Notes: generated from the letters alone by a model not told the origin. DNA of 64,000 bases from Bacillota bacterium (GCA_023460515.1 JAEWPS010000038.1:248001-312000), one strand, 5' to 3'; shown: positions 1-9,724, counted from the first letter of the stretch. Made by a program: numbers and translations.

Positions 1-532
1 CCCTTACAAAGCCATCTTTTATAGCTCCTTCAAGAAGTTTAGTATGTTCACCTTTTTTACCTCTAATAACAGGGGCCATAATGAACAGTTTTGTACCTTC
101 TTTAAATTCCATTATTTGATCAACTATCTCATCTACAGTTTGCTTTCTTATCCTTTTTCCACAATTTGGACAATATGGTACACCAACTCTTGCATATAAC
201 AAACGTAAATAGTCATATATTTCAGTTACTGTTCCAACAGTAGATCGTGGATTTTTTGAAGTTGTTTTTTGATCAATTGAAATTGCTGGAGATAATCCTT
301 CTATTGATTCAACATCTGGCTTTTCCATTATACCCAAAAACTGTCTAGCGTAAGAAGATAACGACTCAACATATCTTCTTTGCCCTTCAGCATAAATAGT
401 ATCAAAAGCTAAAGAAGTCTTTCCACTTCCAGACAAACCAGTAAATACTACTAATTTATCTCTTGGAATTTCTAAATCTACATTTTTTAAATTATGCTCT
501 TTAGCACCTTTTATAACTAACTTATCTAACAT
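1..532 (-). CDS. uvrA: UvrA, excinuclease ABC subunit A (N-terminal part, runs off the window)
   Basis: DNA-damage recognition ATPase of nucleotide excision repair. About 177 N-terminal residues are visible. They begin MLDKLVIKGAKEHNLKNV, followed by a Walker A motif (GLSGSGKTSLAFDT), then YVESLSSYARQFLG, the EGLSPAISIDQKTTSKNPRSTVG stretch in part, and the first cysteine pair of the zinc module (CPNC). All are hallmarks of UvrA. The ATG at 530-532 has a GGAGG ribosome-binding site a few bases upstream. The gene is truncated by the window edge, not biologically. Its partner uvrC is about 16 kb away on the same strand. Identification is certain; the rest of the protein cannot be judged. Confidence 0.97.
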   Translation of the reverse strand, partial: MLDKLVIKGAKEHNLKNVDLEIPRDKLVVFTGLSGSGKTSLAFDTIYAEGQRRYVESLSSYARQFLGIMEKPDVESIEGLSPAISIDQKTTSKNPRSTVGTVTEIYDYLRLLYARVGVPYCPNCGKRIRKQTVDEIVDQIMEFKEGTKLFIMAPVIRGKKGEHTKLLEGAIKDGFVR

Positions 533-575
533 ATTTTTCCTCCACTAATAAATTTAAATATATTATTTGAACTTA

Positions 576-604
576 TATATAAATTTATAATTATATCTTT
601 TCAA
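576..604 (-). promoter_or_regulatory. probable sigma-A promoter of uvrA
   Basis: On the minus strand TTGAAA (604-599), a 17-bp spacer and TATATA (581-576) lie about 45 bp upstream of the uvrA start. The spacing is ideal, but the region is very AT-rich, so this is a moderate call. Confidence 0.5.
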
Positions 605-707
605 TTATAACATTAAAACAAGTGTTTGTCAATATTATATTTATAATATTTAAAATAACTGTATATTTATGTAATTTTTTGAGAATTATATTATATGAGG
701 TGATATT

Positions 708-917
708 ATGGGAAATAATAATTTGCCAATAGGATTTATAATGGCTATTACTAAAAATAATGATGCATTAAAATATTATTCTGCTCTAGACGAAAGCACA
801 AAACATAAAATAAGTAATTATATACAAAACTCTGCAACAGGTGAACAAGTAAAAATTAAAATAGAAACTTGTATTAACGCACTTGCAAAACACAATTTAT
901 ATTTTTTAAACAGTTAA
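708..917 (+). CDS. small conserved hypothetical protein, 69 aa
   Basis: A 69-residue protein with no signal peptide or membrane segment, beginning MGNNNLPIGFIMAITKNNDA. It is helical and hydrophilic. The opening (a PIGFIMAI-like stretch, then residues suggestive of a small helical fold with YYSALDE) resembles short uncharacterised proteins common in Clostridia, but no function is known to me. The start has a GAGGTGAT ribosome-binding site, and a strong hairpin terminator follows the stop at once, so this is a free-standing monocistronic gene. It is divergent from uvrA and convergent with the large surface-protein gene. Confidence 0.75.
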   Translation: MGNNNLPIGFIMAITKNNDALKYYSALDESTKHKISNYIQNSATGEQVKIKIETCINALAKHNLYFLNS

Positions 918-960
918 AAAAAGTAATATACTACTTTAAAAGTAGTATATTACTTTTTTT
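916..960. terminator. bidirectional intrinsic terminator
   Basis: A perfect 20-bp inverted repeat (916-935 / 941-960) with a 5-nt loop. The arms end in A7 and T7, so a U-tract follows the stem on either strand. It sits between the convergent genes ending at 917 (+) and 970 (-) and can serve both. Confidence 0.9.
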
Positions 961-969
961 ATTTTATGT

Positions 970-3642
970 TTATTTTTCAAGTTCTGTACATCTTACAAAT
1001 TCAGTTGTTGAAATATTGCTACCTGTTCCAAGTTGACCAAATTCATTTCTTCCAGCACCATATACTTCTGTACTAGATTTTACAAATAAGCAAAATCCGT
1101 TACCCGCTGCTATTTCTACTACATTACTAATATTTAATTTTTGTGGCGTTGGATAATTTACAAGTTGTGTATATCCATTACCAAATTGTCCACTAGTATT
1201 AGTTCCCCATGCGTATACATCTCCGTTTTCTAATAGACACATTGTGTATTGTAGATTTGTTTTTATCTTCTTAACTTTACCAGGTAGAGTTACTTTAGCA
1301 TAATCAGTTGTTCCTACTGATAAACCAGTATATCCATACACTCCATACGCATATATTTCATCATCTGCAGTATGAATATATGTTGCGGTTTGTGGATTTC
1401 CTGAATTAGATGATAAGAAATATATATTTTTTATATTCATTGTACTAATACTTCCAGTAAGTAACATTGGTGTTTGAATTATTCCAGATGTTTTTTCAGG
1501 TATATTTAAAAATTGTGACCAAGTTTGCCCCCATGCATAAATTTTATTATCATTAGATATGGACATTGCTCCACCATCACAACCAAATATATCTTTTATA
1601 TTTTGTTGTATAAGAACAAAATTCTCTTTAGCATCATTTGTACCCCATCCTCCTGCACCATATTGATATGTTTCAGAAAAACCTTTAGAATACAACTCTC
1701 CATTATTTAATAGCATATATTGATTTGTTCTTGTTACTATGCTTTTTACAACGTTGTTTAAAGGAGTAGTTGTTTTTAGATCCACCCATAATCTATATTC
1801 TGCATCTAATAAATGAATAGTATTTCCAAATCCAGTTATATATGATATATTCTCACCGTATTTTATAGGTTTTAATTCTTTTTGTATGATACTTCCTTTT
1901 GCAGTTAACAAATTCTGATTATATAAGTATATTTTACCTGAAGAATCTGTAGCAGTAAGTATTCCTCTAACCATGCTTAAATTTGTTACATTTGCTGGCG
2001 GATTATTTGTATCTAAAATAAAATTAGGAGGATTTGCTTCTGTTTTTGCTTCTTCAATATAATATATCTTACCACCACTTGTAATAGCACCTGCTTTAGT
2101 TACTTGTTTATTTTGAGCTGCGTCATATACAAAGTAAGCCTTAACTAAACTATGTGGTCCTGCTGGTACATTTTGAACCTCAATCTTTTCAGAAAAGTAT
2201 TCATCTAGCATAGTAGTTGTATTATATATTACTTTTGGTGTTTTATATATTTTACCATCTTTAGCTTCAACTAAAAGATTTCCTTGAATATCAAAATCTT
2301 TTACGTTATCCATAAATTTAACGAAAGATGCTTGAGCAATTTTATCTCCATTACCAAGTCTTCCTTCGTTGTTATATCCACAAACCCATAAAGTATCATT
2401 TGAATCTAATATTCCAGTAACTAATAGATTACCAGATACAAGTCTCTTAATAGGAAATGCTATAAGGGGATTTTTTTTCCATTCGACACTAACCTCTTTA
2501 AATACTAAACTTGGATTGAAGTTTCCACTTCCCCAGTTACCATAAGTATTATCACCAGATACCCATACTTCACCATTAGTATACTCTATCATTGTAGATC
2601 TACAATAATAATTATCTGAAGGAATTATGTTTTTTACTAAATTTCCGTTTATACTTGTTATCTTTTGAAATGTTGTATATGCAGTTTTATTATTTAGCCC
2701 AAACTCTCCTTGTGTATTACTTCCTGCGGCCCAAACGTTATTATTAGTATCAATAATCCATGTATTTCTTGGTCCACCATATATAGACTTTGCTTTAGCA
2801 CCTTCAGGTAAATCTACTTTTACAGCCTCTTGTTGTAAATAACTATTTCTTAATCCTAACTTATTGTCTGTATTATCTCCAAGTGCATATAAATCTCCAA
2901 CATTATTGATAAAATACGCAGTACCATATGATAAATAATAATTAGTCAAGTTTGAAACTATATTATTTGGATTAAACTCTTTCCATTGTACATTTAGAAA
3001 ATCTAATTCTGCTTGTGAAGCTCCCGAAATACTATTTTTTTCTCCCAATGCACTAAGATTTCCACTTGCTGTAAGTTTAAATGTATTATTTCCTATTGCA
3101 AAAAATTGAGAATCACCTGTTTCTCCAAATTGTATATTATCTAAAGAATATATAAATTGGTTTGATACTTCAACACCTTTTTTAAATATTAATTCATATT
3201 GCATATCTTTTTTTTCTACTAAAAGTATATTACTATCATACTTTATCGAAGATTTTATTTTATTACTATCTATAACATAAACTTTTTGTAAATCTATATT
3301 ATATACATCTGGCAGGCCATTAGCTAAATATTTATCCTGTGCCTTTGCTATTAATATTTTAGAAGATGTATCTATTTCGTTATAAATAGGATGCACCGGA
3401 GCTAAATCAGATCCAACTGTTATTGGATATAATGAGTTCCATGCATTTTCTTCCAACATTTTTGACGCAGTATACATATTTATTTCACTTTTAATTGCAT
3501 CAATATTAGATAGGAAAACTGCTTTACTAGCGCTTTTTATTGGATTATTATCCACCAAAGTTAAAATTAAAGTTCCAGCTAAAATTATTATAATTATTAT
3601 TGTTATAACCAAAACTATCAATGAAATTCCTTTTTTCATCAT
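970..3642 (-). CDS. pilin-like secreted protein with RCC1-type repeats, 890 aa
   Basis: The N-terminus is MMKKG followed by ISLIVLVI and a run of isoleucines. This is a type IV prepilin-like signal (short basic leader, Gly at the cleavage site, 20+ residue hydrophobic helix), although the usual glutamate at mature position 5 is absent. Residues about 35-200 are a pilin-like linker. From about 200 to the end there are repeated RCC1-like blades with motifs such as YALGDNTDNKLGL, WAAGSNTQGEFGL, WVSGDNTYGNWG, WVCGYNNEGRLGNG, YAWGTNTSGQFGNG and YGAGRNEFGQLGTG. Seven-bladed RCC1 propellers bind protein partners; here the array is probably extracellular. Start: ATG ATG preceded by AAGGGG. It has its own promoter. 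The role (adhesin or pilus-tip-like) is inference. Confidence 0.85.
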   Translation of the reverse strand: MMKKGISLIVLVITIIIIIILAGTLILTLVDNNPIKSASKAVFLSNIDAIKSEINMYTASKMLEENAWNSLYPITVGSDLAPVHPIYNEIDTSSKILIAKAQDKYLANGLPDVYNIDLQKVYVIDSNKIKSSIKYDSNILLVEKKDMQYELIFKKGVEVSNQFIYSLDNIQFGETGDSQFFAIGNNTFKLTASGNLSALGEKNSISGASQAELDFLNVQWKEFNPNNIVSNLTNYYLSYGTAYFINNVGDLYALGDNTDNKLGLRNSYLQQEAVKVDLPEGAKAKSIYGGPRNTWIIDTNNNVWAAGSNTQGEFGLNNKTAYTTFQKITSINGNLVKNIIPSDNYYCRSTMIEYTNGEVWVSGDNTYGNWGSGNFNPSLVFKEVSVEWKKNPLIAFPIKRLVSGNLLVTGILDSNDTLWVCGYNNEGRLGNGDKIAQASFVKFMDNVKDFDIQGNLLVEAKDGKIYKTPKVIYNTTTMLDEYFSEKIEVQNVPAGPHSLVKAYFVYDAAQNKQVTKAGAITSGGKIYYIEEAKTEANPPNFILDTNNPPANVTNLSMVRGILTATDSSGKIYLYNQNLLTAKGSIIQKELKPIKYGENISYITGFGNTIHLLDAEYRLWVDLKTTTPLNNVVKSIVTRTNQYMLLNNGELYSKGFSETYQYGAGGWGTNDAKENFVLIQQNIKDIFGCDGGAMSISNDNKIYAWGQTWSQFLNIPEKTSGIIQTPMLLTGSISTMNIKNIYFLSSNSGNPQTATYIHTADDEIYAYGVYGYTGLSVGTTDYAKVTLPGKVKKIKTNLQYTMCLLENGDVYAWGTNTSGQFGNGYTQLVNYPTPQKLNISNVVEIAAGNGFCLFVKSSTEVYGAGRNEFGQLGTGSNISTTEFVRCTELEK

Positions 3643-3675
3643 TATATCCCCTTTTCTTTTGTTTTATATATAAAT

Positions 3676-3704
3676 ATGGTATCACGTTTAAATTTTATTG
3701 TCAA
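3676..3704 (-). promoter_or_regulatory. probable promoter of the pilin-like RCC1 gene
   Basis: TTGACA (3704-3699), a 17-bp spacer and TACCAT (3681-3676) on the minus strand, about 35 bp before the start codon. The -35 is perfect and the -10 matches 4 of 6. Confidence 0.6.
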
Positions 3705-3748
3705 TATCTATATATAATAATTTGTAACAATTTTATAATAGTATTAAG

Positions 3749-3789
3749 TTAAGAGGGAGTGTACTTTTTAATATTACACTCCCTCTTAA
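3749..3789. terminator. perfect inverted repeat after the dehydrogenase gene
   Basis: A 15-bp perfect inverted repeat (3749-3763 / 3775-3789, core GAGGGAGTG) with an 11-nt loop begins 2 bp after the stop of the gene ending at 3792. Neither strand has a clear U-tract after the stem, so it is either a non-canonical terminator or an mRNA 3'-end-stabilising hairpin. Confidence 0.6.
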
Positions 3790-3791
3790 TT

Positions 3792-4841
3792 CTAAACTAT
3801 ATATTTAGCATAATCCATTTTATCTATAGTAATAAATCCTGGTTCTGCATTTATTACATCATTAATTCTATTTACAATAGTAGCACATGTAAGTTCTACA
3901 GTTGCTGGCTTATTTATTGTAACTGTTGTATCTGGTTCTCCATATATAGTCCATTCATTTCTATCATATTCATCCTTTGGATATACTTTACCAGTACATT
4001 CAGCTTCTATTTCTATACCTTCTTTAGTTTTAGTTACTACAATTGCTGTCATACCTGTTGCATTACCAGCTGGTATATCCATACCTAATGTTTCAGATTT
4101 TATATCTTCTCTAAATATATGTGGTACAGTTTTTTGTATTTGAGATACAACTTCTAAACCGAGTTTAGATGCAAGTGCATAAGTTGCGTTCCACATATAC
4201 GAAGGTAAAAATTCACCTTTTTGTATTAACTCATTTCTTTCAGTAACAGATATTTTATCTACTATCGCTACTTCTTTTTCAAATGTTGTTAAATCTAATC
4301 CTGCACCATGTGCTTTAGCAAGAGCTATCCCATAATCCTCAACATTATAACTAGAACCACCTTTAATTTTAGTTATTTTATGTGTGCTTCCTGCAATAAC
4401 AGAAATTAAATTACACCAAAATACATCTTGATAACCAGTTCCAGTTAAAGTGCAGTTATTTTCCTTAGCAATTTTATCTAACTCTTTTGTTATTTTTGGT
4501 GAAGAATTCATAGGATAAAAAGCCTCTTCACATGTAGATATTGCATTTATACCAAGACTTGCACATATTTTAAATGATTCATATACGTCTTTCATCAAAC
4601 TCATTGTTGTTATTATACAAATATCTGGTTTAGTTTCTTTTAATATCTTTTCAGCATCTTTTACATTACTTACTTTAACACCTAACCAGTCGCATCCTAT
4701 TACTTCACCAATATCTTTACCAATTATATCCTCATTTACGTCAAATGCTGCTACAATTTTATAACCTTTTTCTATTGCATATTTCATAGTATATGCTGAC
4801 ATTTTACCTGTACCATATTGTGCTACTTTAAAATTATTCAT
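3792..4841 (-). CDS. 2,4-diaminopentanoate dehydrogenase-like NAD(P)-dependent enzyme, 349 aa
   Basis: The N-terminal Rossmann segment has the GTGKMS nucleotide-binding loop (residues 10-15), as in the dihydrodipicolinate reductase fold. The central and C-terminal parts include STCEEAFYPM, TGTGYQDVFW and a conserved HGAG-containing segment. Length and motifs fit the 2,4-diaminopentanoate/amine dehydrogenase family, whose characterised member (Ord) acts in clostridial ornithine fermentation, cleaving 2,4-diaminopentanoate to 2-amino-4-oxopentanoate. No other ornithine-pathway gene (oraS/oraE, ortA/ortB) is visible here, so the physiological substrate is uncertain. The ribosome-binding site AAGGAGTG precedes the ATG. 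It is monocistronic, followed by a hairpin. Confidence 0.75.
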   Translation of the reverse strand: MNNFKVAQYGTGKMSAYTMKYAIEKGYKIVAAFDVNEDIIGKDIGEVIGCDWLGVKVSNVKDAEKILKETKPDICIITTMSLMKDVYESFKICASLGINAISTCEEAFYPMNSSPKITKELDKIAKENNCTLTGTGYQDVFWCNLISVIAGSTHKITKIKGGSSYNVEDYGIALAKAHGAGLDLTTFEKEVAIVDKISVTERNELIQKGEFLPSYMWNATYALASKLGLEVVSQIQKTVPHIFREDIKSETLGMDIPAGNATGMTAIVVTKTKEGIEIEAECTGKVYPKDEYDRNEWTIYGEPDTTVTINKPATVELTCATIVNRINDVINAEPGFITIDKMDYAKYIV

Positions 4842-4906
4842 GTTATACCACTCCTTATTAATATTCTATCATTATTTATGCAATTATATACATTTAATTT
4901 TATGAC

Positions 4907-6800
4907 TTAGAAAGCTCCGCCTCCACCGCCACCTCCGGCCGCCTCCGCCGCCGCCAGAATATCCTCCAGATGAAGCTGTTCCAGACATTGTAGAAACTGA
5001 GGTAGTAAGTGCATGTGAATATATTCCCATATGTATAAATGGATAATTTGTATATATATAATTTTCATCATATCCTTGTTTTAATAATTCTTCTTTAAAT
5101 TCCTTTGAAACTTTATCTGCTATTCCAAATAATGTAGCAAATACTAAATATTTTTCCCAAAGTACTAATTCAATAGGATATCTTTCCTTAATTAAACTAT
5201 ATTCTTTTAAATATTTCTCTAATCCTAATAGTTTATTATATTCATAAACATATTCATCTTTTATACTTTTACCTACAGTTGCTATTAAAAGACCTAAAAT
5301 TGCAAATTCAAATATGCCTATAAAAGCAATTACAAAAACCATAAGAGCTTTATCTGGAATTGGAGATATTATAAAGATATTTACAAATGCAATTACAAGT
5401 GTAATAACAAGACAGGCAAAGAAACTTTTCCATATACTATTTGGAACTGGATTATACATTTTTTTATCATTTTCACTTGTTTTACTTGTACACACTTTTC
5501 TATATTTTGCACCTAAAGAATAATCTAGTCCTAACTCTTTAAATCTCTCATTAAGTTCAAATCTATTATTTTCAAAATCTGTTAAATCTATTTTATCTCC
5601 TGATTTTTTAGCAAATATATAGTTTAAGACCTCTTTTTCATAATCTGTTAACGCATCTAAATTCTTTTTAGTATCAATACTTACGTAGTATTCATATGTG
5701 TCTTTTAATATTTTTGATTTTTTTAGTGATTCAAGTTTGATATATTTTCTATTTGATAAATCTAATATCGTTGCAATAATTAAATTAGGATCACTATATC
5801 CAAACATTATATTTTTAATGCAACTATATTCTCCTAAAGAATATGAATCTGGTAAATCTGTATAATGTTCTACTGTTTTATAACTTTTTTTATTTTTGTT
5901 TGTATAGTTTGATGCTTTAATTATTAAATATATAAATATTATAATATTTATAAGCGCATATCCAATCCAAATTTTATTTGAAAGAGCATAATTTTCTTTA
6001 TTTTTATCCATTTGTTTTTCTATATTAGCAAGCTCAGTAAAATTATAATTTTCGTTTATATTTTTACTAACATTACCCATATATGTATTTGGAAAAACTG
6101 AACGTATATCTACAGCAGTTTCTTCTGATATACCATTGACCTTCATACTTACTTGATTGCCTACAATATTAAAGTTATCTATATTTGCATATGTATGTCC
6201 ATAGGCTTTTAAATTTTCAGAAATAGGAAATTTTACATTTAGCTCAAAATTAGAAATATAACATTCCCAATCTTTACCTATGAAATTCCAATAAAACTCT
6301 GCATAATCACTATAGTTTACTACAACATCCTTAATCGTATATTCAAATTTTACATATTTATACGAACCTTCACTTACCGGACTATACGCTTTTATTTTTG
6401 TTCTATACCCGTTTTCCACTCTATCTGAAACTGAAAATACATTATTCATTCCATTAGATAAAGTATTCTCATCCTGTAATTTTGCCTCAACCATATTTTC
6501 AAATGAAGTATCTGATATATACACATTAATATTTTCTATTCCACTTGCTTGGTATCTACTTGAAGTAGGCTGCATATCATTTTTTTGTCCATTAAATGTA
6601 TACTTATACAAAATATCTCTATAAAGCCCATTCATACTTTCATCAAAGTGATATTTCAAATATTCTGTTACATCCATACTACCATCATCATTTACAACTG
6701 CATTTATTTTATAATTTTCAACATCATATTCTACAGCAAGTAATGTTGTTGAAAAGAATAAAACAATTACAGTTAAAGTACATAATATTTTCTTCACCAT
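4907..6800 (-). CDS. DUF2207 membrane protein, reading frame interrupted near the C-terminus at a CGG codon
   Basis: The protein begins with a signal peptide (MVKKILCTLTVIVLFF). An extracytoplasmic DUF2207 beta-domain follows (YKINAVVNDDGSMDVTEYL, then residues to about 250). Next come a membrane helix near 280-300, a cytoplasmic part, and two more helices near 460-510. Family members normally end in a poly-glycine tail. Here the zero frame ends in an implausible Arg/Trp-rich tail, with its stop at 4884-4886. Skipping the C of the CGG codon at 4935-4937 gives GGA GGT GGC GGT and so on, a glycine tail ending AF, with a stop at 4907-4909 (630 aa). Function of the family is unknown; it is often linked to the envelope. 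The start has AAGGGGG upstream. Confidence 0.85.
4935..4937 (-). other. CGG +1 frame-change site 1 (DUF2207 gene)
   Basis: In-frame context GGC CGG AGG. Reading GGC, skipping C, then GGA GGT GGC restores the glycine-rich tail typical of DUF2207 proteins. Confidence 0.75.
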
Positions 6801-6842
6801 AAAAAATCCCCCTTCTAAAATAAAATTTTAATTATAGTTAAG

Positions 6843-7337
6843 TTATCTTTCGTCTTTTGAAATATCTGGTTTAGATTCATTTTTAAATTCCCTATATTTT
6901 TTTATATCGTCATTTACATTTAAAGTTAAGCTTCTATAAAATTTTAATAGTTTATCTGCACCAGGATCTGGTAACTCCGTTTTATCTCCAGGTCTTTCTA
7001 ATATTTTATCTTCTCTTTTTTCTTCAGGAGGATCATCTTCTACTTTCATCTCTGATCCTTCTTTATCTGCTAATGATTTATCATTAGTAATTGTTATTCC
7101 TAAGTTATTAAAAGCTTGTTCATATTTCGCCTCAACATCTTCTTTTACAACTTCATTGATTGAATTTTTAGGAAGGGGTTCGACATTCTTTGGGACTTCT
7201 GCAGCTGCATCCATATACGGAGTTACAACACCTAAAAGCGACATTCCCATTAAAAAGTATGTTTGAAGTTTTTCTTTGAACCTCTTCATAAAACTTTTTT
7301 TCACTACAACTGGTAAATTACTATTTTCTTTTTGCAT
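6843..7337 (-). CDS. hypothetical acidic protein with one membrane segment, 164 aa
   Basis: Not recognised. The start chosen is the ATG at 7337 (MQKENSNLPVVVKKSF), because GAGAAGGTG lies 6 bp upstream; a GTG three codons earlier would overlap that site. A basic N-terminus is followed by a hydrophobic segment (about residues 22-40, FLMGMSLLGVV, then a possible AAA signal-peptidase site). A long charged, proline-rich region (EDDPPEEKRED, ERPGDKTELPDPG) and a short helical C-terminus complete it. It is probably an exported or membrane-anchored, largely disordered protein. It lies between tex and the DUF2207 gene on the same strand, with about 40 bp on either side. Confidence 0.65.
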   Translation of the reverse strand: MQKENSNLPVVVKKSFMKRFKEKLQTYFLMGMSLLGVVTPYMDAAAEVPKNVEPLPKNSINEVVKEDVEAKYEQAFNNLGITITNDKSLADKEGSEMKVEDDPPEEKREDKILERPGDKTELPDPGADKLLKFYRSLTLNVNDDIKKYREFKNESKPDISKDER

Positions 7338-7381
7338 TTTATTCACCTTCTCTTTCGTACGTTAAATATTAATATTATTAG

Positions 7382-9517
7382 CTATTCTAAGCCTTTCATA
7401 CTAAGCGAAACTTTACCTTTTTCAAGATCTATACCTATTACTTTAACATTAACAATATCACCCACTGAAACTTCCTCCATTGGATCTCTTACAAACTTAT
7501 CTGAAAGTTCGGATATATGAACTAGACCATCACCTTTTATTCCTATATCTACAAATGCACCAAAATTTGTAACGTTTCTAACAGTTCCTGTTAAAATCAT
7601 ATCTTTTTTCAAGTCTTCGATTTTTAATATATCACTTTTGACAACAATTTTTGGTACATCGTCTCTTATATCTCTACCAGGTTTTTTAAGTTCTGTTATT
7701 ATATCTGTCAATGTAGGTATTCCAACATTTAGATTTGTTGCAATTTCGTTTATATTAATAAGTTCTAATTTAGATGGAAGTTCACTTACATTTTTAACTC
7801 CAGTTATATCTATTATTTTTTCAGCAATTTCATAAGATTCTGGATGCACCATCGTACTATCTAAAATGTTTTTAGATTCTAATACTTTCAAAAAACCTGC
7901 ACATTGTACAAAAGAAGCTTTTCCTAACTTTTCTACTTTAAGCAATTCTTTTCTGGTTTTAAATTTACCATTATCTTCCCTATATTTTACTATATTATTT
8001 GCTACTGTAGCATTTATTCCTGATACATAAGACAACAAAGAAGGAGTTGCAGTATTTAAATCCACACCGACATTATTTACTGCACTTTCAACAACACCAT
8101 TTAGGCTAGAATCTAATCTTTTTTGATTAACATCATGTTGGTATTGTCCAACCCCAATACTTTTAGGATCTATTTTAACAAGTTCTGCAAGTGGATCTTG
8201 TAATCTTCTTGCTATACTAATTGCACCTCTTATAGATACATTAATATCTGGATATTCTTTAGTTGCAAGCTCTGAAGCAGAATACACACTTGCCCCAGCC
8301 TCACTTACTATTGCATAGTACACCTTGTTCTTACATTTTTTTATAACTTCAACTACAAATTTTTCTGATTCTCTTGATGCAGTACCATTTCCTATTGCAA
8401 TCATTGTAACATTATGCTTTTCAATTAATTCTAGTAGCTTCTTAGTTGCTCCAATAATATCATTTTGTGGTTCAGTAGGATAAATAGTAGTTATATCTAA
8501 TAACTTTCCTGTATCATCAATTACAGCTATTTTACAACCTGTCCTATATGCTGGATCAAATCCTATTATATTCATACCTTTTAATGGTGGTTGCATAAGT
8601 AAGTTCTTAACATTTACTCCAAATACCTTAATAGCTTTTTCTGATGCTTCTTCAGTGATATCTGAACGTATTTCCCTTTCTATTGCAGGTTTTATATATT
8701 TTTTATATGAATTTTTTATTGTATCTTCAATTAATGATGTAAAAATACATTCACCTTTTATAATTTGTTTATTTAAATAATCTACTATTTGATCTTCATC
8801 AACTTCTAAAGATACTTTTAAAAATTTTTCTTTTTCTCCTCTATTTAAAGCAAGTACCCTATGACCTGCTATTCTATTTACATTTTCAGAAAAATTATAA
8901 TACATCTCATAAGTAGATTTTACACTCTTATCTACAGCAACTGTAACAATTTTACCAGTTAAATATGATAATCTTCTTATTTGCTTTCTATAATCTGGAT
9001 TATCTGATATGTTTTCTGAAATTATATCACAAGCACCCTCTATCGCAATATTTTCATCTGTTACTCCCAAATTCTCATTTATATATTTATTAGCTATTGT
9101 TTCAATATTTCCTTCTTTTATATTTTGTTTAATTATCTCTTTTGCTAACTCTTCTAATCCCATTTCTTTTGCTATAGTTGCCTTAGTTCTTTTCTTAGGT
9201 TTAAACGGTCTGTATATATCTTCTAATTCAGTTAAAATATTAGCGTTTTCTATCTTTAGTCTTATATCTTCAGTCATTTCATTTAATTGTTCAATGTGCC
9301 TAGTTATCTCTTCTTTTCTACTACTTAAATTTTTAAGATAATTCAATCTATCATCTAATTTTCTTAAAATTTCATCGTCTAAATTTCCTGTAGCCTCTTT
9401 TCTATACCTTGCTATAAAAGGGATAGTGTTTCCAGCATCAATTAAATTAATTGTGTCAATAATCTGTTTTTTACTAATTCCAAGTTCAAGGTGTAACCTA
9501 TCAATAATTTTTTCCAT
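7382..9517 (-). CDS. tex: Tex, S1-domain RNA-binding transcription accessory protein, 711 aa
   Basis: Tex binds nucleic acid and is thought to act in transcription and RNA processing. Visible parts: the helical N-terminal domain (IPFIARYRKEATGNLDDE), the YqgF/RNase H-like domain (NIIGFDPAYRTGCKIAVID), the QYQHDV and SVVES-type helix-hairpin-helix region (SLLSYVSGINATVANNIVKYR), and a C-terminal S1 domain (GTVRNVTNFGAFVDIGIKGDGLVHIS). All are canonical. The ATG at 9517 (MEKIIDRLHLELG) is preferred to an in-frame start 29 codons upstream: it has GGAG 8 bp before it, and the upstream stretch carries the promoter. Length is normal for the family. Confidence 0.97.
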   Translation of the reverse strand: MEKIIDRLHLELGISKKQIIDTINLIDAGNTIPFIARYRKEATGNLDDEILRKLDDRLNYLKNLSSRKEEITRHIEQLNEMTEDIRLKIENANILTELEDIYRPFKPKKRTKATIAKEMGLEELAKEIIKQNIKEGNIETIANKYINENLGVTDENIAIEGACDIISENISDNPDYRKQIRRLSYLTGKIVTVAVDKSVKSTYEMYYNFSENVNRIAGHRVLALNRGEKEKFLKVSLEVDEDQIVDYLNKQIIKGECIFTSLIEDTIKNSYKKYIKPAIEREIRSDITEEASEKAIKVFGVNVKNLLMQPPLKGMNIIGFDPAYRTGCKIAVIDDTGKLLDITTIYPTEPQNDIIGATKKLLELIEKHNVTMIAIGNGTASRESEKFVVEVIKKCKNKVYYAIVSEAGASVYSASELATKEYPDINVSIRGAISIARRLQDPLAELVKIDPKSIGVGQYQHDVNQKRLDSSLNGVVESAVNNVGVDLNTATPSLLSYVSGINATVANNIVKYREDNGKFKTRKELLKVEKLGKASFVQCAGFLKVLESKNILDSTMVHPESYEIAEKIIDITGVKNVSELPSKLELININEIATNLNVGIPTLTDIITELKKPGRDIRDDVPKIVVKSDILKIEDLKKDMILTGTVRNVTNFGAFVDIGIKGDGLVHISELSDKFVRDPMEEVSVGDIVNVKVIGIDLEKGKVSLSMKGLE

Positions 9518-9562
9518 AACGTCTCCTATCTTATTTATATATGTAATCGAATTTTCATTTAT

Positions 9563-9591
9563 ATTATATAACAAAATACTTATTTTTACAA
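9563..9591 (-). promoter_or_regulatory. tex: sigma-A promoter of tex
   Basis: TTGTAA (9591-9586), a 17-bp spacer and a perfect TATAAT (9568-9563) on the minus strand, about 45 bp upstream of the chosen tex start. It supports the shorter tex start. Confidence 0.75.
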
Positions 9592-9660
9592 CAAAATAGT
9601 ACAAAATTTGAAACTTTCATTTGAAAACGCTATCATTCTAATTATTTTACTATTTTTTAC

Positions 9661-9689
9661 TTGACATAATACAAATCAAGTAGTATAAT
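9661..9689 (+). promoter_or_regulatory. perfect consensus sigma-A promoter
   Basis: TTGACA (9661-9666), exactly 17 bp, TATAAT (9684-9689). It matches the vegetative consensus at 12 of 12 positions, 36 bp upstream of the start codon of the orphan gene at 9725. Confidence 0.9.
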
Positions 9690-9724
9690 ATTAAAACAAA
9701 TAAATTTAAAGGAGAGTTGTTAAT

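Noticed and set aside
9518..9604. Longer start of tex at 9604
   Set aside because: The 29 extra codons overlap a good promoter, have no ribosome-binding site and do not resemble Tex.
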